DNA of 64,000 nucleotides from Marivita sp003149565. GTDB taxonomy: Bacteria; Pseudomonadota; Alphaproteobacteria; Rhodobacterales; Rhodobacteraceae. The stretch is taken from the NCBI RefSeq assembly GCF_965216415.1, contig NZ_CBDCFU010000002.1; one strand, written 5' to 3'. Positions 1 through 7,738 of the stretch are shown piece by piece (position 1 is the stretch's first letter; every line of letters starts with the position of its first letter). Made by a program: the position numbers and the translations under genes. The notes beneath the pieces were generated by a model. It saw only the letters and a list, made by a program, of their open reading frames with translations, was not told the origin of the DNA and made no database searches.

Positions 1-1
1 T

Positions 2-151
2 ATCGGCTACGCTCTGGACGAGCACAACGCCGAACTCGTGAGCGCCGAAATGAAGGCTGCCGTTGACGAAGCCTCTGCCAAGATCGCCAGCGGTGAGCTT
101 GCCGTCCACGACTACATGTCTGACGACAGCTGCCCGGCGCTGAATTTCTGA
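2..151 (+). CDS. BMP-family ABC transporter substrate-binding protein, C-terminal fragment
   Basis: This is the last 49 codons of a gene that begins left of the window, read in the frame ending in TGA at 149-151. The tail contains SAEMKAAVDEASAKIASGE and ends SCPALNF. I call it the periplasmic binding protein of a basic-membrane-protein (BMP/Med) type importer mainly from context: the next three genes are the ATPase and two permeases of exactly that importer class. A signal peptide and ligand site would lie outside the window. The family call is inference from neighbours plus a compatible C-terminal helix. Confidence 0.72.
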   Translation: MGYALDEHNAELVSAEMKAAVDEASAKIASGELAVHDYMSDDSCPALNF

Positions 152-176
152 TCCAATCGGAATACGCCTAGACTTA

Positions 177-202
177 CGGAGCGGCCGGTGACGGCCGCTC
201 CG
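177..202 (+). terminator. GC-rich hairpin after the binding-protein gene
   Basis: A perfect 10-bp stem (CGGAGCGGCC, loop GGTGAC, complement) lies 25 bases after the stop codon of the binding-protein gene and 46 bases before the ATPase gene. It has no U-tract, so it may be an mRNA-stabilising or attenuating hairpin that keeps binding protein in excess over the membrane parts, rather than a full terminator. Confidence 0.55.
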
Positions 203-247
203 CCGTGTATCGGGCGACAGACCCGAAGACTGATGCAGGGATAGTTC

Positions 248-2263
248 ATGAATACCGCTGTTGCCGCCCCCGAAACGGACCCGCTTCTTTCGCAGGTCGC
301 CCCCGCGATCCAGCTCAAGGGCATTTCCAAAGCGTTTGGCCCGGTGCAGGCCAACAAGAACATCTCGATCAGCGTCAAACCCGGCACGATCCACGGTATC
401 ATTGGCGAAAACGGCGCGGGCAAATCGACCCTGATGTCGATCCTCTACGGCTTTTACAAAGCTGACTCCGGCCAGATTTTCATCAATGGGAAAGAAACCC
501 AGATCCCTGACAGTCAGGCCGCAATCAAGGCCGGGATCGGTATGGTCTTCCAGCACTTCAAGCTGGTGCAAAATTTCACTGTCCTCGAAAACGTGATCCT
601 CGGTGCCGAGGATGGCCCCCTGCTCCGCCCGTCGCTGAACAAGGCGCGCGGCGTGTTGAAGCAACTGGCCGAAGAATACGAACTGAACGTCGATCCCGAC
701 GCGGTGATCGAAAACCTGAGCGTCGGCCACCAACAACGCGTGGAAATCCTCAAAGCGCTTTATCGTCAGGCCGATATCCTGATCCTGGATGAGCCGACCG
801 GCGTGCTGACCCCCGCCGAAGCGGATCACCTCTTTCGCATCCTCGACAACCTGCGCAAAGAGGGCAAGACGATCATCCTGATCACCCATAAACTGCGCGA
901 GATCATGGAAGCCACTGACACCGTCTCGGTGATGCGCCGTGGTGAGATGACGGCAACAGTCAAGACCTCGGAAACCAGTCCCGAACGGCTGGCCGAGATG
1001 ATGGTGGGCCGCAAGGTCCTGTTGCAGGTCGATAAGAAAGAGGCCGAACCCGGCAAGCCGGTGCTTGAAGTCGAAAACCTGCGTTTGACTGACGACAAAG
1101 GCGTTGAGCGCCTCAAGGGCATTTCGCTGAATGTGCGTGCAGGCGAGATCCTGGGCATTGCCGGGGTCGCCGGAAATGGCCAGTCCGAATTGCTTGAAGT
1201 TCTGGGCGGCTATGCCAGTGCGACCGGCACGATCCGCGTTAACGGCCAGCAAATCGATCTGAGTGGTGCGCATGCCGATGGCCAGTCGCGCCGTGCGTGT
1301 GGCATTGCCCATGTGCCCGAAGACCGCCATCGCGAAGGGCTCATCATGCCCTTCACCGCGTGGGAAAACACCGTATTCGGCTATCATCGCGATCCGAAAA
1401 TCCAAAGCGGCTTCCTCATGAACAACGCCGCGATCAAGGCCGAAGCCGCTGCCAAGATGGACCGCTTTGACGTGCGCCCGCCAAATCCCAAGCTGGCAGC
1501 GCGCAATTTCTCGGGCGGCAACCAACAGAAAATCGTTCTGGCGCGCGAGATCGAACGCAACCCGGATATCCTTTTGGTCGGTCAACCGACACGCGGCGTC
1601 GATATCGGCGCGATTGAATTCATCCACCAGCAGATCATCCGCCTGCGCGACGAGGGTAAAGCAATCCTGCTGGTATCGGTCGAACTTGACGAGATCTTCT
1701 CGCTCTCGGACCGCATCGCGGTGATGTTCGACGGCCAGATCATGGGCGAACGCATCCCGTCTGAAACCAACGAACAAGAGCTGGGCCTTCTTATGGCCGG
1801 GATCACCGACACGGCTCACGCCCATATGCCGGCGTCTCCAATGGCCATGTCTGAAACCGAATTAAAAGAGGCCGCAGAATCTGAGGAAGACGCGGACACC
1901 GTTGCAAACGCTGAAGACGACGAAGAGGCAGCTCCAACCGAGAGTGGCGACAACCCATCCGAGACCGGAACAGCCGACACAGTGCCTGAGCCAGCCGAGA
2001 CAACAGATGCAACAGAGGATACAACGGCCGACGCGGTGGGCGAGGCAGATGAACCCGAGACGGAAAAGGCCGGGGACACAGCACAAGCGCCGCTTTCCGT
2101 TTCCACCGCACCGGTTGATGTTGAGACAGACAATTCGATCTCGACGACACCAACATCCATCAGTCTCGGCGGCCTGAGCGCGACAATCACGCAGTCCACG
2201 CCAAATCCGGCCAAAGCCGAAGAGACCAAAAAAGACCCTGAGGAGAGCGACAAAAATGGATAA
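248..2263 (+). CDS. ABC transporter ATP-binding protein, tandem NBDs with long acidic tail
   Basis: ATPase of the BMP-type (nucleoside-like) importer; 671 aa. There are two nucleotide-binding domains. NBD1 has Walker A GENGAGKST near residue 54, signature LSVGHQQRVEI and Walker B ILILDEPT. NBD2 has GVAGNGQSE, signature FSGGNQQK and the atypical Walker B ILLVGQPTRG, as is usual for the second half of this class. Family members are usually about 510 residues. Here a further stretch of roughly 150 residues, from about residue 525, is dominated by Glu, Asp, Thr, Ala and Pro with no domain I recognise. The stop overlaps the next start by 8 bases, so the genes are translationally coupled. The substrate (purine nucleoside-like) is inferred from family. 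Confidence 0.9.
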   Translation: MNTAVAAPETDPLLSQVAPAIQLKGISKAFGPVQANKNISISVKPGTIHGIIGENGAGKSTLMSILYGFYKADSGQIFINGKETQIPDSQAAIKAGIGMVFQHFKLVQNFTVLENVILGAEDGPLLRPSLNKARGVLKQLAEEYELNVDPDAVIENLSVGHQQRVEILKALYRQADILILDEPTGVLTPAEADHLFRILDNLRKEGKTIILITHKLREIMEATDTVSVMRRGEMTATVKTSETSPERLAEMMVGRKVLLQVDKKEAEPGKPVLEVENLRLTDDKGVERLKGISLNVRAGEILGIAGVAGNGQSELLEVLGGYASATGTIRVNGQQIDLSGAHADGQSRRACGIAHVPEDRHREGLIMPFTAWENTVFGYHRDPKIQSGFLMNNAAIKAEAAAKMDRFDVRPPNPKLAARNFSGGNQQKIVLAREIERNPDILLVGQPTRGVDIGAIEFIHQQIIRLRDEGKAILLVSVELDEIFSLSDRIAVMFDGQIMGERIPSETNEQELGLLMAGITDTAHAHMPASPMAMSETELKEAAESEEDADTVANAEDDEEAAPTESGDNPSETGTADTVPEPAETTDATEDTTADAVGEADEPETEKAGDTAQAPLSVSTAPVDVETDNSISTTPTSISLGGLSATITQSTPNPAKAEETKKDPEESDKNG

Positions 2264-3347
2264 GATGCCCGGCTGGGCCGACGCGGTCCTTGTCCCTCTG
2301 ATTTCGCTTCTGCTTGCAGCGATCCTGTCTGCGCTGGTCATCATTGGCATTGGCGAAGACCCAATCGCCGCGTTTAAATTGATGGTCGATGGCGCACTTA
2401 TGCGCTCGTCGGGCTGGGGCTACACGCTCTACTATGCAACCAACTTCATCTTCACCGGGCTCGCCGTTGCGGTCGCCTTCCACGCGCGGCTCTTCAACAT
2501 CGGCGGTGAAGGTCAGGCGATGATCGGCGGATTGGGCGTGGCGCTCGCCTGTCTCTACATCCCGTGGCCCAACTGGTACGTCGCACTGGTCGGCGCGACG
2601 GTCTCTGCTGCCATCTTCGGCGCGCTTTGGGCACTGATCCCGGCCTATCTGCAAGCCAAACGCGGCAGCCATATCGTGATCACGACGATCATGTTCAACT
2701 TCATCGCCGCCGCTGTCCTGAACTACGTCTTGGTCAACCTCCTTCGCCCACAAGGCGCGATGGACCCCGCCACGGCAAAGTTCCCGGAAGCCACGCAACT
2801 GCCCACCTTTCAGGACATGTTCTCGACGGCCGAAACCGCGATGTTCCGCGGAGCGCCCGCAAACGTGACCTTCTTCCTCGCAATCGCGATGTGCTTCGTC
2901 GTCTGGCTGCTGATCTGGCGCACCAAGCTGGGCTATGAAATCCGCGCTTTTGGCCAGTCGGAATCGGCCGCCAAATACGCAGGCATCAGCCCCGTCAAAA
3001 TCACGGTTGTTGCCATGCTCATCTCGGGTGGCCTGGCAGGCATGATGGCGCTCAACACCACGATGGGCGAAGCTGAACGCCTCGTCATGAACGCCACCGA
3101 AGGAGCCGGGTTCATTGGCATCGCTGTCGCTCTGATGGGCCGTTCACATCCGCTGGGTGTGCTTCTCGCCGCGTTACTGTTCGGCTTTCTATACCAAGGA
3201 GGCGCGGAGCTGGCACTCTGGACCAACATCCCACGCGAACTGATCGTTGTGATTCAGGCGCTGGTGATCCTCTTCACAGGCGCGCTCGACAATATGGTCC
3301 GGATGCCACTTGAAAAACTCTTCCTCGCGTCCCGGAGGAAAGCCTGA
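2256..3347 (+). CDS. ABC transporter permease (BMP/nucleoside type), subunit 1
   Basis: Integral membrane permease of 363 aa with about ten hydrophobic segments and the signature region FNIGGEGQAMIGGLG near residue 80 that marks the BPD_transp_2 family used by BMP-type nucleoside importers. The coupling region GYEIRAFGQSESAAKYAGI precedes the last helices. It pairs with the following permease as a heterodimer over the tandem ATPase. It starts inside the ATPase gene, and its stop overlaps the next start by one base (TGATG). Confidence 0.9.
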   Translation: MDKMPGWADAVLVPLISLLLAAILSALVIIGIGEDPIAAFKLMVDGALMRSSGWGYTLYYATNFIFTGLAVAVAFHARLFNIGGEGQAMIGGLGVALACLYIPWPNWYVALVGATVSAAIFGALWALIPAYLQAKRGSHIVITTIMFNFIAAAVLNYVLVNLLRPQGAMDPATAKFPEATQLPTFQDMFSTAETAMFRGAPANVTFFLAIAMCFVVWLLIWRTKLGYEIRAFGQSESAAKYAGISPVKITVVAMLISGGLAGMMALNTTMGEAERLVMNATEGAGFIGIAVALMGRSHPLGVLLAALLFGFLYQGGAELALWTNIPRELIVVIQALVILFTGALDNMVRMPLEKLFLASRRKA

Positions 3348-4312
3348 TGGATTTCGCAACGCTTCTTCAGGTGCTCGACAGCACTGTCCGTTTGGCCACA
3401 CCTCTGCTGCTGGCCTGTCTCGCAGGCCTGTATTCGGAACGCGCTGGCATCTTCGACATCGGCCTCGAAGGCAAAATGCTCGCCGCGGCCTTCTTCTCGG
3501 CAGCCATCGCGGCGATCACAGGCGATGTGTGGATGGGCCTTGGCGCAGGCATCCTGGCCTCGCTGGCGCTGTCGTTGCTGCATGGGCTTGCCTCGATCAC
3601 ATTCCGGGGCAACCAACTGATTTCTGGCGTGGCCATCAACTTCCTCGCAGCAGGTCTCACGGTGCTGATCGCACAGGACTGGTTCAGCCAAGGCGGCCGC
3701 ACGCCCTCCTTGATCGGCGAAGGCCGTTTCGAGGGGATCACCCTACCGGGCGCCGAAGAATTGGCAGGGGTGCCCGTGATCGGCCCGATCTACGCCGAAC
3801 TTATCTCGGGTCACTCGATCCTTGTGTATCTGGCGTTTGCAATGGTGCCCCTGACATGGTGGCTTTTGTACCGCACACGCTTTGGCCTGCGCCTGCGCGC
3901 TGTGGGCGAAGCACCCGAAGCCGTTGACACAGCCGGTATCTCGGTCGTTGGTCTGCGCTTCGTCGCGGTGGGCATTTGCGGCATCCTTTGCGGCATTGCG
4001 GGGGCTTACCTTGCCACGGCGCTGCAGGCCGGGTTCGTCAAGGACATGACCGCCGGACGCGGGTTCATTGCCCTCGCGGCGTTGATCTTTGCCAAGTGGC
4101 GTCCCTGGTACGCGCTTTATGCCTGCCTGCTCTTCGGCCTGCTCCAGGCTGTGGCGCTGCGCTACCAGAACATCGACCTTGGCGTGTTTGTCGTCCCGGT
4201 GCAGTTCATGGATGCCCTGCCCTATATCCTGACTGTGGTCATCCTGGCCGGGTTCGTCGGCAAGGCGATTCCGCCCCGCGCTGGTGGCGAACCCTACATC
4301 AAGGAACGCTGA
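3347..4312 (+). CDS. ABC transporter permease (BMP/nucleoside type), subunit 2
   Basis: Second permease, 321 aa, same family as the preceding gene. It shows the paired motif GIFDIGLEGKMLAAAFFSA near residue 36 and the coupling segment FGLRLRAVGEAPEAVDTAGI before the final helices. It is the last gene of the transport operon: paired hairpins follow within 20 bases of its stop. Function is import of the ligand bound by the BMP-type periplasmic protein encoded at the left edge. Confidence 0.9.
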   Translation: MDFATLLQVLDSTVRLATPLLLACLAGLYSERAGIFDIGLEGKMLAAAFFSAAIAAITGDVWMGLGAGILASLALSLLHGLASITFRGNQLISGVAINFLAAGLTVLIAQDWFSQGGRTPSLIGEGRFEGITLPGAEELAGVPVIGPIYAELISGHSILVYLAFAMVPLTWWLLYRTRFGLRLRAVGEAPEAVDTAGISVVGLRFVAVGICGILCGIAGAYLATALQAGFVKDMTAGRGFIALAALIFAKWRPWYALYACLLFGLLQAVALRYQNIDLGVFVVPVQFMDALPYILTVVILAGFVGKAIPPRAGGEPYIKER

Positions 4313-4330
4313 CAACAGGTTTGAGCAGAC

Positions 4331-4371
4331 GTTTCCGCCGACGGAAACGGATGATGCGTCACCGCATCATC
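4331..4371. terminator. Two adjacent hairpins ending the BMP transporter operon
   Basis: GTTTCCG-CCGA-CGGAAAC is followed immediately by GATGATGCG-TCAC-CGCATCATC. It is one of several head-to-tail hairpin pairs found after stop codons in this window (also after priA, the aldolase gene and the FMN-binding gene). Confidence 0.6.
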
Positions 4372-4474
4372 TGCCCCAGACCCTGAGTCCAGTTGACCGT
4401 CACACATAAGTCCTTTTCGCATCTGCGGCGCCGCTTCGCTTGAAACGCGCCGCAGCTTGCGACTATGGACGTAC

Positions 4475-5389
4475 ATGCAAATCTATCTGCCCATCGCAGA
4501 AGTCTCCGTGAATGCTTTCCTGCTTCTTGGATTGGGGGGATTGGTCGGACTGCTCTCCGGCATGTTCGGCGTGGGAGGCGGATTTCTGATCACACCGCTT
4601 CTGTTCTTCATCGGCATCCCGCCAGCAGTGGCCGTCGCGACCTCAGCCAATCAGATCGTCGGCTCATCGGTGTCCGCATTGATCCCGCATATACGGCGGC
4701 GCAATGTCGATTTCCGAATGGGCAGCATGCTTCTGGCCGGGGGACTTATGGGGTCTGCTCTTGGCGTCTACGTGTTCAATTTCCTCAAAACGCTGGGCCA
4801 GGTCGATCTGCTGGTGAACCTGTGCTACGTCATTTTTCTTGGCGTGATCGGAAGCCTGATGTTCGTCGAAGGACTGCACGCACTGCGCCGCGCCAATCGG
4901 GGCGCTGCACCCAAAAGACGCAAGCACAATTGGGTGCATGGCCTGCCGTTCAAGGTGCGGTTTCGCGTGTCCGGCATTTATATCTCGGTCATTCCACCCC
5001 TGCTCGTCGGACTGCTCGTCGGTGTGTTGTCCGCCATCATGGGTGTGGGCGGCGGGTTTATCATGGTGCCGGCCATGATCTATTTGCTCAGCATTCCGAC
5101 AAAAGTGGTCGTCGGCACCTCACTCTACCAGATCATCTTTGTGACGGCCTTCACAACGCTGCTGCACGCCACGACGAATTATACCGTCGATATCCTTCTG
5201 GCCGTCCTTCTGTTGATTGGAGGCGTCGTCGGCGCGCAGTTCGGCGCAATGATCGGGTCGCGCCTGAGAGCCGAACAATTGCGCATCCTGTTGGCCGGCC
5301 TCGTCCTTCTGGTCTGCATCAAGCTGGCCATTGATCTGGTGATCCCACCTGGCGAGCTCTACTCCATCTCCGAAGTGATCGTAGAATGA
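4475..5389 (+). CDS. TauE/SafE-family sulfite/anion exporter, copy 1
   Basis: Membrane protein of about 304 aa starting MQIYLPIAEVSVNAF; the in-frame ATG 18 bases upstream is less likely because the paralogue next door begins at the same residues. It carries the two family repeats, each with a glycine-rich signature: SGMFGVGGGFLITP near residue 25 and AIMGVGGGFIMVP near residue 190. Members move sulfite, sulfonates or other organic anions across the inner membrane. The substrate cannot be read here. The neighbouring paralogue and the TIGR02186-type gene form a recurrent cluster in Rhodobacteraceae. Confidence 0.85.
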   Translation: MQIYLPIAEVSVNAFLLLGLGGLVGLLSGMFGVGGGFLITPLLFFIGIPPAVAVATSANQIVGSSVSALIPHIRRRNVDFRMGSMLLAGGLMGSALGVYVFNFLKTLGQVDLLVNLCYVIFLGVIGSLMFVEGLHALRRANRGAAPKRRKHNWVHGLPFKVRFRVSGIYISVIPPLLVGLLVGVLSAIMGVGGGFIMVPAMIYLLSIPTKVVVGTSLYQIIFVTAFTTLLHATTNYTVDILLAVLLLIGGVVGAQFGAMIGSRLRAEQLRILLAGLVLLVCIKLAIDLVIPPGELYSISEVIVE

Positions 5390-5541
5390 TCCAGCCACTG
5401 TCCCATAACGCGGACTATTCCGGTCTCGCCTCAGTGTCGCACAGCGCGCACTGTGCCCACTATCAGACAGACTGGCGATACAACCACAGAGATTTCCCTT
5501 CGGTGCTTGAAAGCGCGAAGTCCATGAGGCTACAGAATACC

Positions 5542-6456
5542 ATGCAGATCTACCTCCCCATCGCCGAAATCTCGGTCAACGCGTTTCTCCTGCTCGGCTT
5601 GGGCGGGATCGTCGGCGTGCTGTCGGGCATGTTTGGTGTCGGTGGTGGGTTCCTGATGACGCCTCTGCTCTTCTTTATTGGCATCCCACCAGCGGTCGCG
5701 GTGGCGACCGAAGCGAACCAGATCGTGGCCTCCTCCTTCTCGGGTGTCCTTGCCCATCTCAGGCGCAAGACTGTCGATCTCAAGATGGGCACTGTCCTGT
5801 TGGTCGGCGGCCTCATTGGCGCTGCCCTGGGGGTGTTGCTGTTCAACTACCTCAAAAGCCTTGGCCAGGTCGATCTTCTGGTCAAGCTGTGCTACGTCGT
5901 TTTCCTCGGCGTCATCGGTTCACTGATGTTTGTCGAGAGCCTCAATGCCATCCGCAAGACCAAGTCAGGCAAGCCGCCCACGCGGAAAAAGCACAATTGG
6001 ATCCACGGCCTGCCCTTCAAGATGCGGTTCCGCACATCGGGCCTCTACATCTCTGTCATTCCTCCGCTGATCGTTGGCGTCGTGGTTGGCGTTTTGGCCG
6101 CGATCATGGGCGTGGGGGGCGGCTTTATCATGGTGCCCGCGATGATCTATCTGCTGGGCATGCCGACCAAAGTGGTCGTTGGCACGTCGCTCTACCAGAT
6201 CATCTTCGTGACCGCGTTCACCACACTTCTGCACGCAACAACGAACTACACCGTAGATATGGTGCTGGCCGTTCTGCTGCTGGTCGGCGGCGTCGTCGGC
6301 GCACAGATCGGAACCGTGATCGGTGCAAAGCTGAAAGCGGAACAATTGCGCATCCTGCTGGCCTTCATGGTGCTGCTTGTCTGTGGCAAGCTGGCCCTCG
6401 ATTTGCTGATCCAACCCTCAGAGCTGTTCTCGATCGGCACGGCGGGGGGGCACTGA
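5542..6456 (+). CDS. TauE/SafE-family sulfite/anion exporter, copy 2
   Basis: Tandem paralogue of the preceding gene with nearly identical N terminus (MQIYLPIAEISVNAF) and the same SGMFGVGGGFLMTP and AIMGVGGGFIMVP repeats. The ATG at 5542 is chosen over an upstream frame extension to 5386 because it matches copy 1. About 40 bases upstream of the start (CTTGAAA-GCGC) also resemble the DNA upstream of copy 1, so the duplicated unit includes part of the leader. Its stop overlaps the next ATG by one base. Confidence 0.85.
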   Translation: MQIYLPIAEISVNAFLLLGLGGIVGVLSGMFGVGGGFLMTPLLFFIGIPPAVAVATEANQIVASSFSGVLAHLRRKTVDLKMGTVLLVGGLIGAALGVLLFNYLKSLGQVDLLVKLCYVVFLGVIGSLMFVESLNAIRKTKSGKPPTRKKHNWIHGLPFKMRFRTSGLYISVIPPLIVGVVVGVLAAIMGVGGGFIMVPAMIYLLGMPTKVVVGTSLYQIIFVTAFTTLLHATTNYTVDMVLAVLLLVGGVVGAQIGTVIGAKLKAEQLRILLAFMVLLVCGKLALDLLIQPSELFSIGTAGGH

Positions 6457-7214
6457 TGCGCTGGTTGCTTCTCACTCTCATGCTTCTGGCCGCGCCTTTG
6501 CAAGCCGAGGAAGTGGTTCTCGGCCTCAGCCAGGACGAAGTCTCGATCTCGACCAATTTCGACGGGTCCGAGATCATCATCTACGGCGCAATCAAACGAG
6601 AAGCCCCCATCCAGCAGGATGCTCCGCTGCAGGTCATCGTCACCATCTCCGGCCCGCAAGAGCCTATCACGGTGCGGCGCAAGGATCGCAAGCTTGGGAT
6701 CTGGGTCAACACCGATGCGATGTCTGTCTCCGCCGCCCCCAGCTTTTACGCCATCGCGACCTCCGCCCCATGGGAAGACGTGCTGAACGAGGCAGACGAC
6801 CTGCGTCACACAGTGTCCATCCCCCGCGCGATCCGCTCGGTTGGGGCCTGGTCACAGGTGGCCAAACCGCAGGAATTTATTGACGCCCTGATCCGTATCC
6901 GGATTAACAATGGCCTTTATGTTCTGAACGAAGGCAGCGTTGATCTCCGCGAATCGACCCTGTTCAACACGGCGATCCAGATGCCTGCCAATCTCACCGA
7001 AGGCGAATACGCGACGCGGATTTTCCTGACCCGCAATGGGCAGGTCGTCTCGAAATATGAGACAAGCATCGACGTTCGCAAAGTTGGCCTCGAACGCTGG
7101 CTGTTCAACCTGTCGCGCCAGCAACCGCTTGTCTACGGCCTGCTCTCGCTCGCCATTGCCATCGCCGCCGGCTGGAGCGCCTCCGCTGCCTTCAGATTGA
7201 TGCGCTCCGGATGA
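6456..7214 (+). CDS. TIGR02186-like membrane-anchored periplasmic protein
   Basis: 252 aa. It has an N-terminal signal peptide (MRWLLLTLMLLAAPLQA), a beta-rich periplasmic region beginning EEVVLGLSQDEVSISTNF, and one C-terminal membrane helix (VYGLLSLAIAIAAG). This is the architecture of the TIGR02186 family, found next to TauE/SafE permeases in alphaproteobacteria. Biochemical function is unknown; a periplasmic partner of the two exporters is inference from the one-base overlap with copy 2. Confidence 0.75.
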   Translation: MRWLLLTLMLLAAPLQAEEVVLGLSQDEVSISTNFDGSEIIIYGAIKREAPIQQDAPLQVIVTISGPQEPITVRRKDRKLGIWVNTDAMSVSAAPSFYAIATSAPWEDVLNEADDLRHTVSIPRAIRSVGAWSQVAKPQEFIDALIRIRINNGLYVLNEGSVDLRESTLFNTAIQMPANLTEGEYATRIFLTRNGQVVSKYETSIDVRKVGLERWLFNLSRQQPLVYGLLSLAIAIAAGWSASAAFRLMRSG

Positions 7215-7642
7215 CCCGCACGCCGCCGGGCTCGCGCGCAGACTACCGCGCTTTCCGCATCCTGCCGACCCGCTGGCAGGACAATGACGAATACGGCCAT
7301 CTCAACAACGCAACCTACTATGCGCTGTTCGACACAGCTGTGAGTCTTTGGCAGATGGAGCAGGGCATCGAGATCCGTGGTCCCAACGCCACCAAATTCC
7401 TCGTCGTCGAGAGCGGCTGCCGCTACCACGCAGAACTGGGCTTCCCTGACATCCTGACAGCCGGGATCCGTATCGCGCATATCGGCTCCTCGTCCTTCCG
7501 CTACGAGATCGCACTCTTCGCCAATGACAGCGACACCGCCGGAGCCGAAGGGTTCTTCACCCAGGTCCATGTCGGATCAGACGGGCGCCCGGCACCGCTC
7601 TCCGATATAATCCGCGAAACACTGAGCCAGCTCGGCGTCTGA
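7211..7642 (+). CDS. Acyl-CoA thioesterase, 4HBT hotdog fold
   Basis: 143 aa, the normal size of a single hotdog domain. The active-site stretch RWQDNDEYGHLNNATYYALFD near residue 22 contains the Asp-x-x-x-x-Gly-His-x-Asn pattern of 4-hydroxybenzoyl-CoA thioesterase relatives. It overlaps the preceding stop by four bases (ATGA) and so is probably co-translated with the exporter cluster. The acyl substrate is not deducible. Confidence 0.85.
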   Translation: MTRTPPGSRADYRAFRILPTRWQDNDEYGHLNNATYYALFDTAVSLWQMEQGIEIRGPNATKFLVVESGCRYHAELGFPDILTAGIRIAHIGSSSFRYEIALFANDSDTAGAEGFFTQVHVGSDGRPAPLSDIIRETLSQLGV

Positions 7643-7725
7643 TCTTCTCTGTTTCAAAAATACCTCCGCCGGAGGCATTCCGCAGGCGCGTCAGCGCCGA
7701 GGCATAAAGCGTGCGCGCAGCGCAC
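7641..7725. repeat. Intergenic dispersed element with three small hairpins
   Basis: The element begins GATCTTCTCTGTTTCAAAA directly at the thioesterase stop and continues into hairpins CCTCC-GCC-GGAGG (7663-7675), GGCGC-GTCA-GCGCC (7685-7698) and GTGCGC-GCA-GCGCAC (7711-7725). The first 19 bases recur exactly at 29,371. It separates two convergent genes and probably works as a bidirectional terminator. Confidence 0.65.
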
Positions 7726-7738
7726 ACACTCATCCCAC

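Noticed and set aside
1862..2350. Long minus-strand frames opposite the acidic tail of the ABC ATPase
   Set aside because: They are the shadow of a Glu/Ala/Thr-rich coding region; codon bias supports the plus-strand gene.
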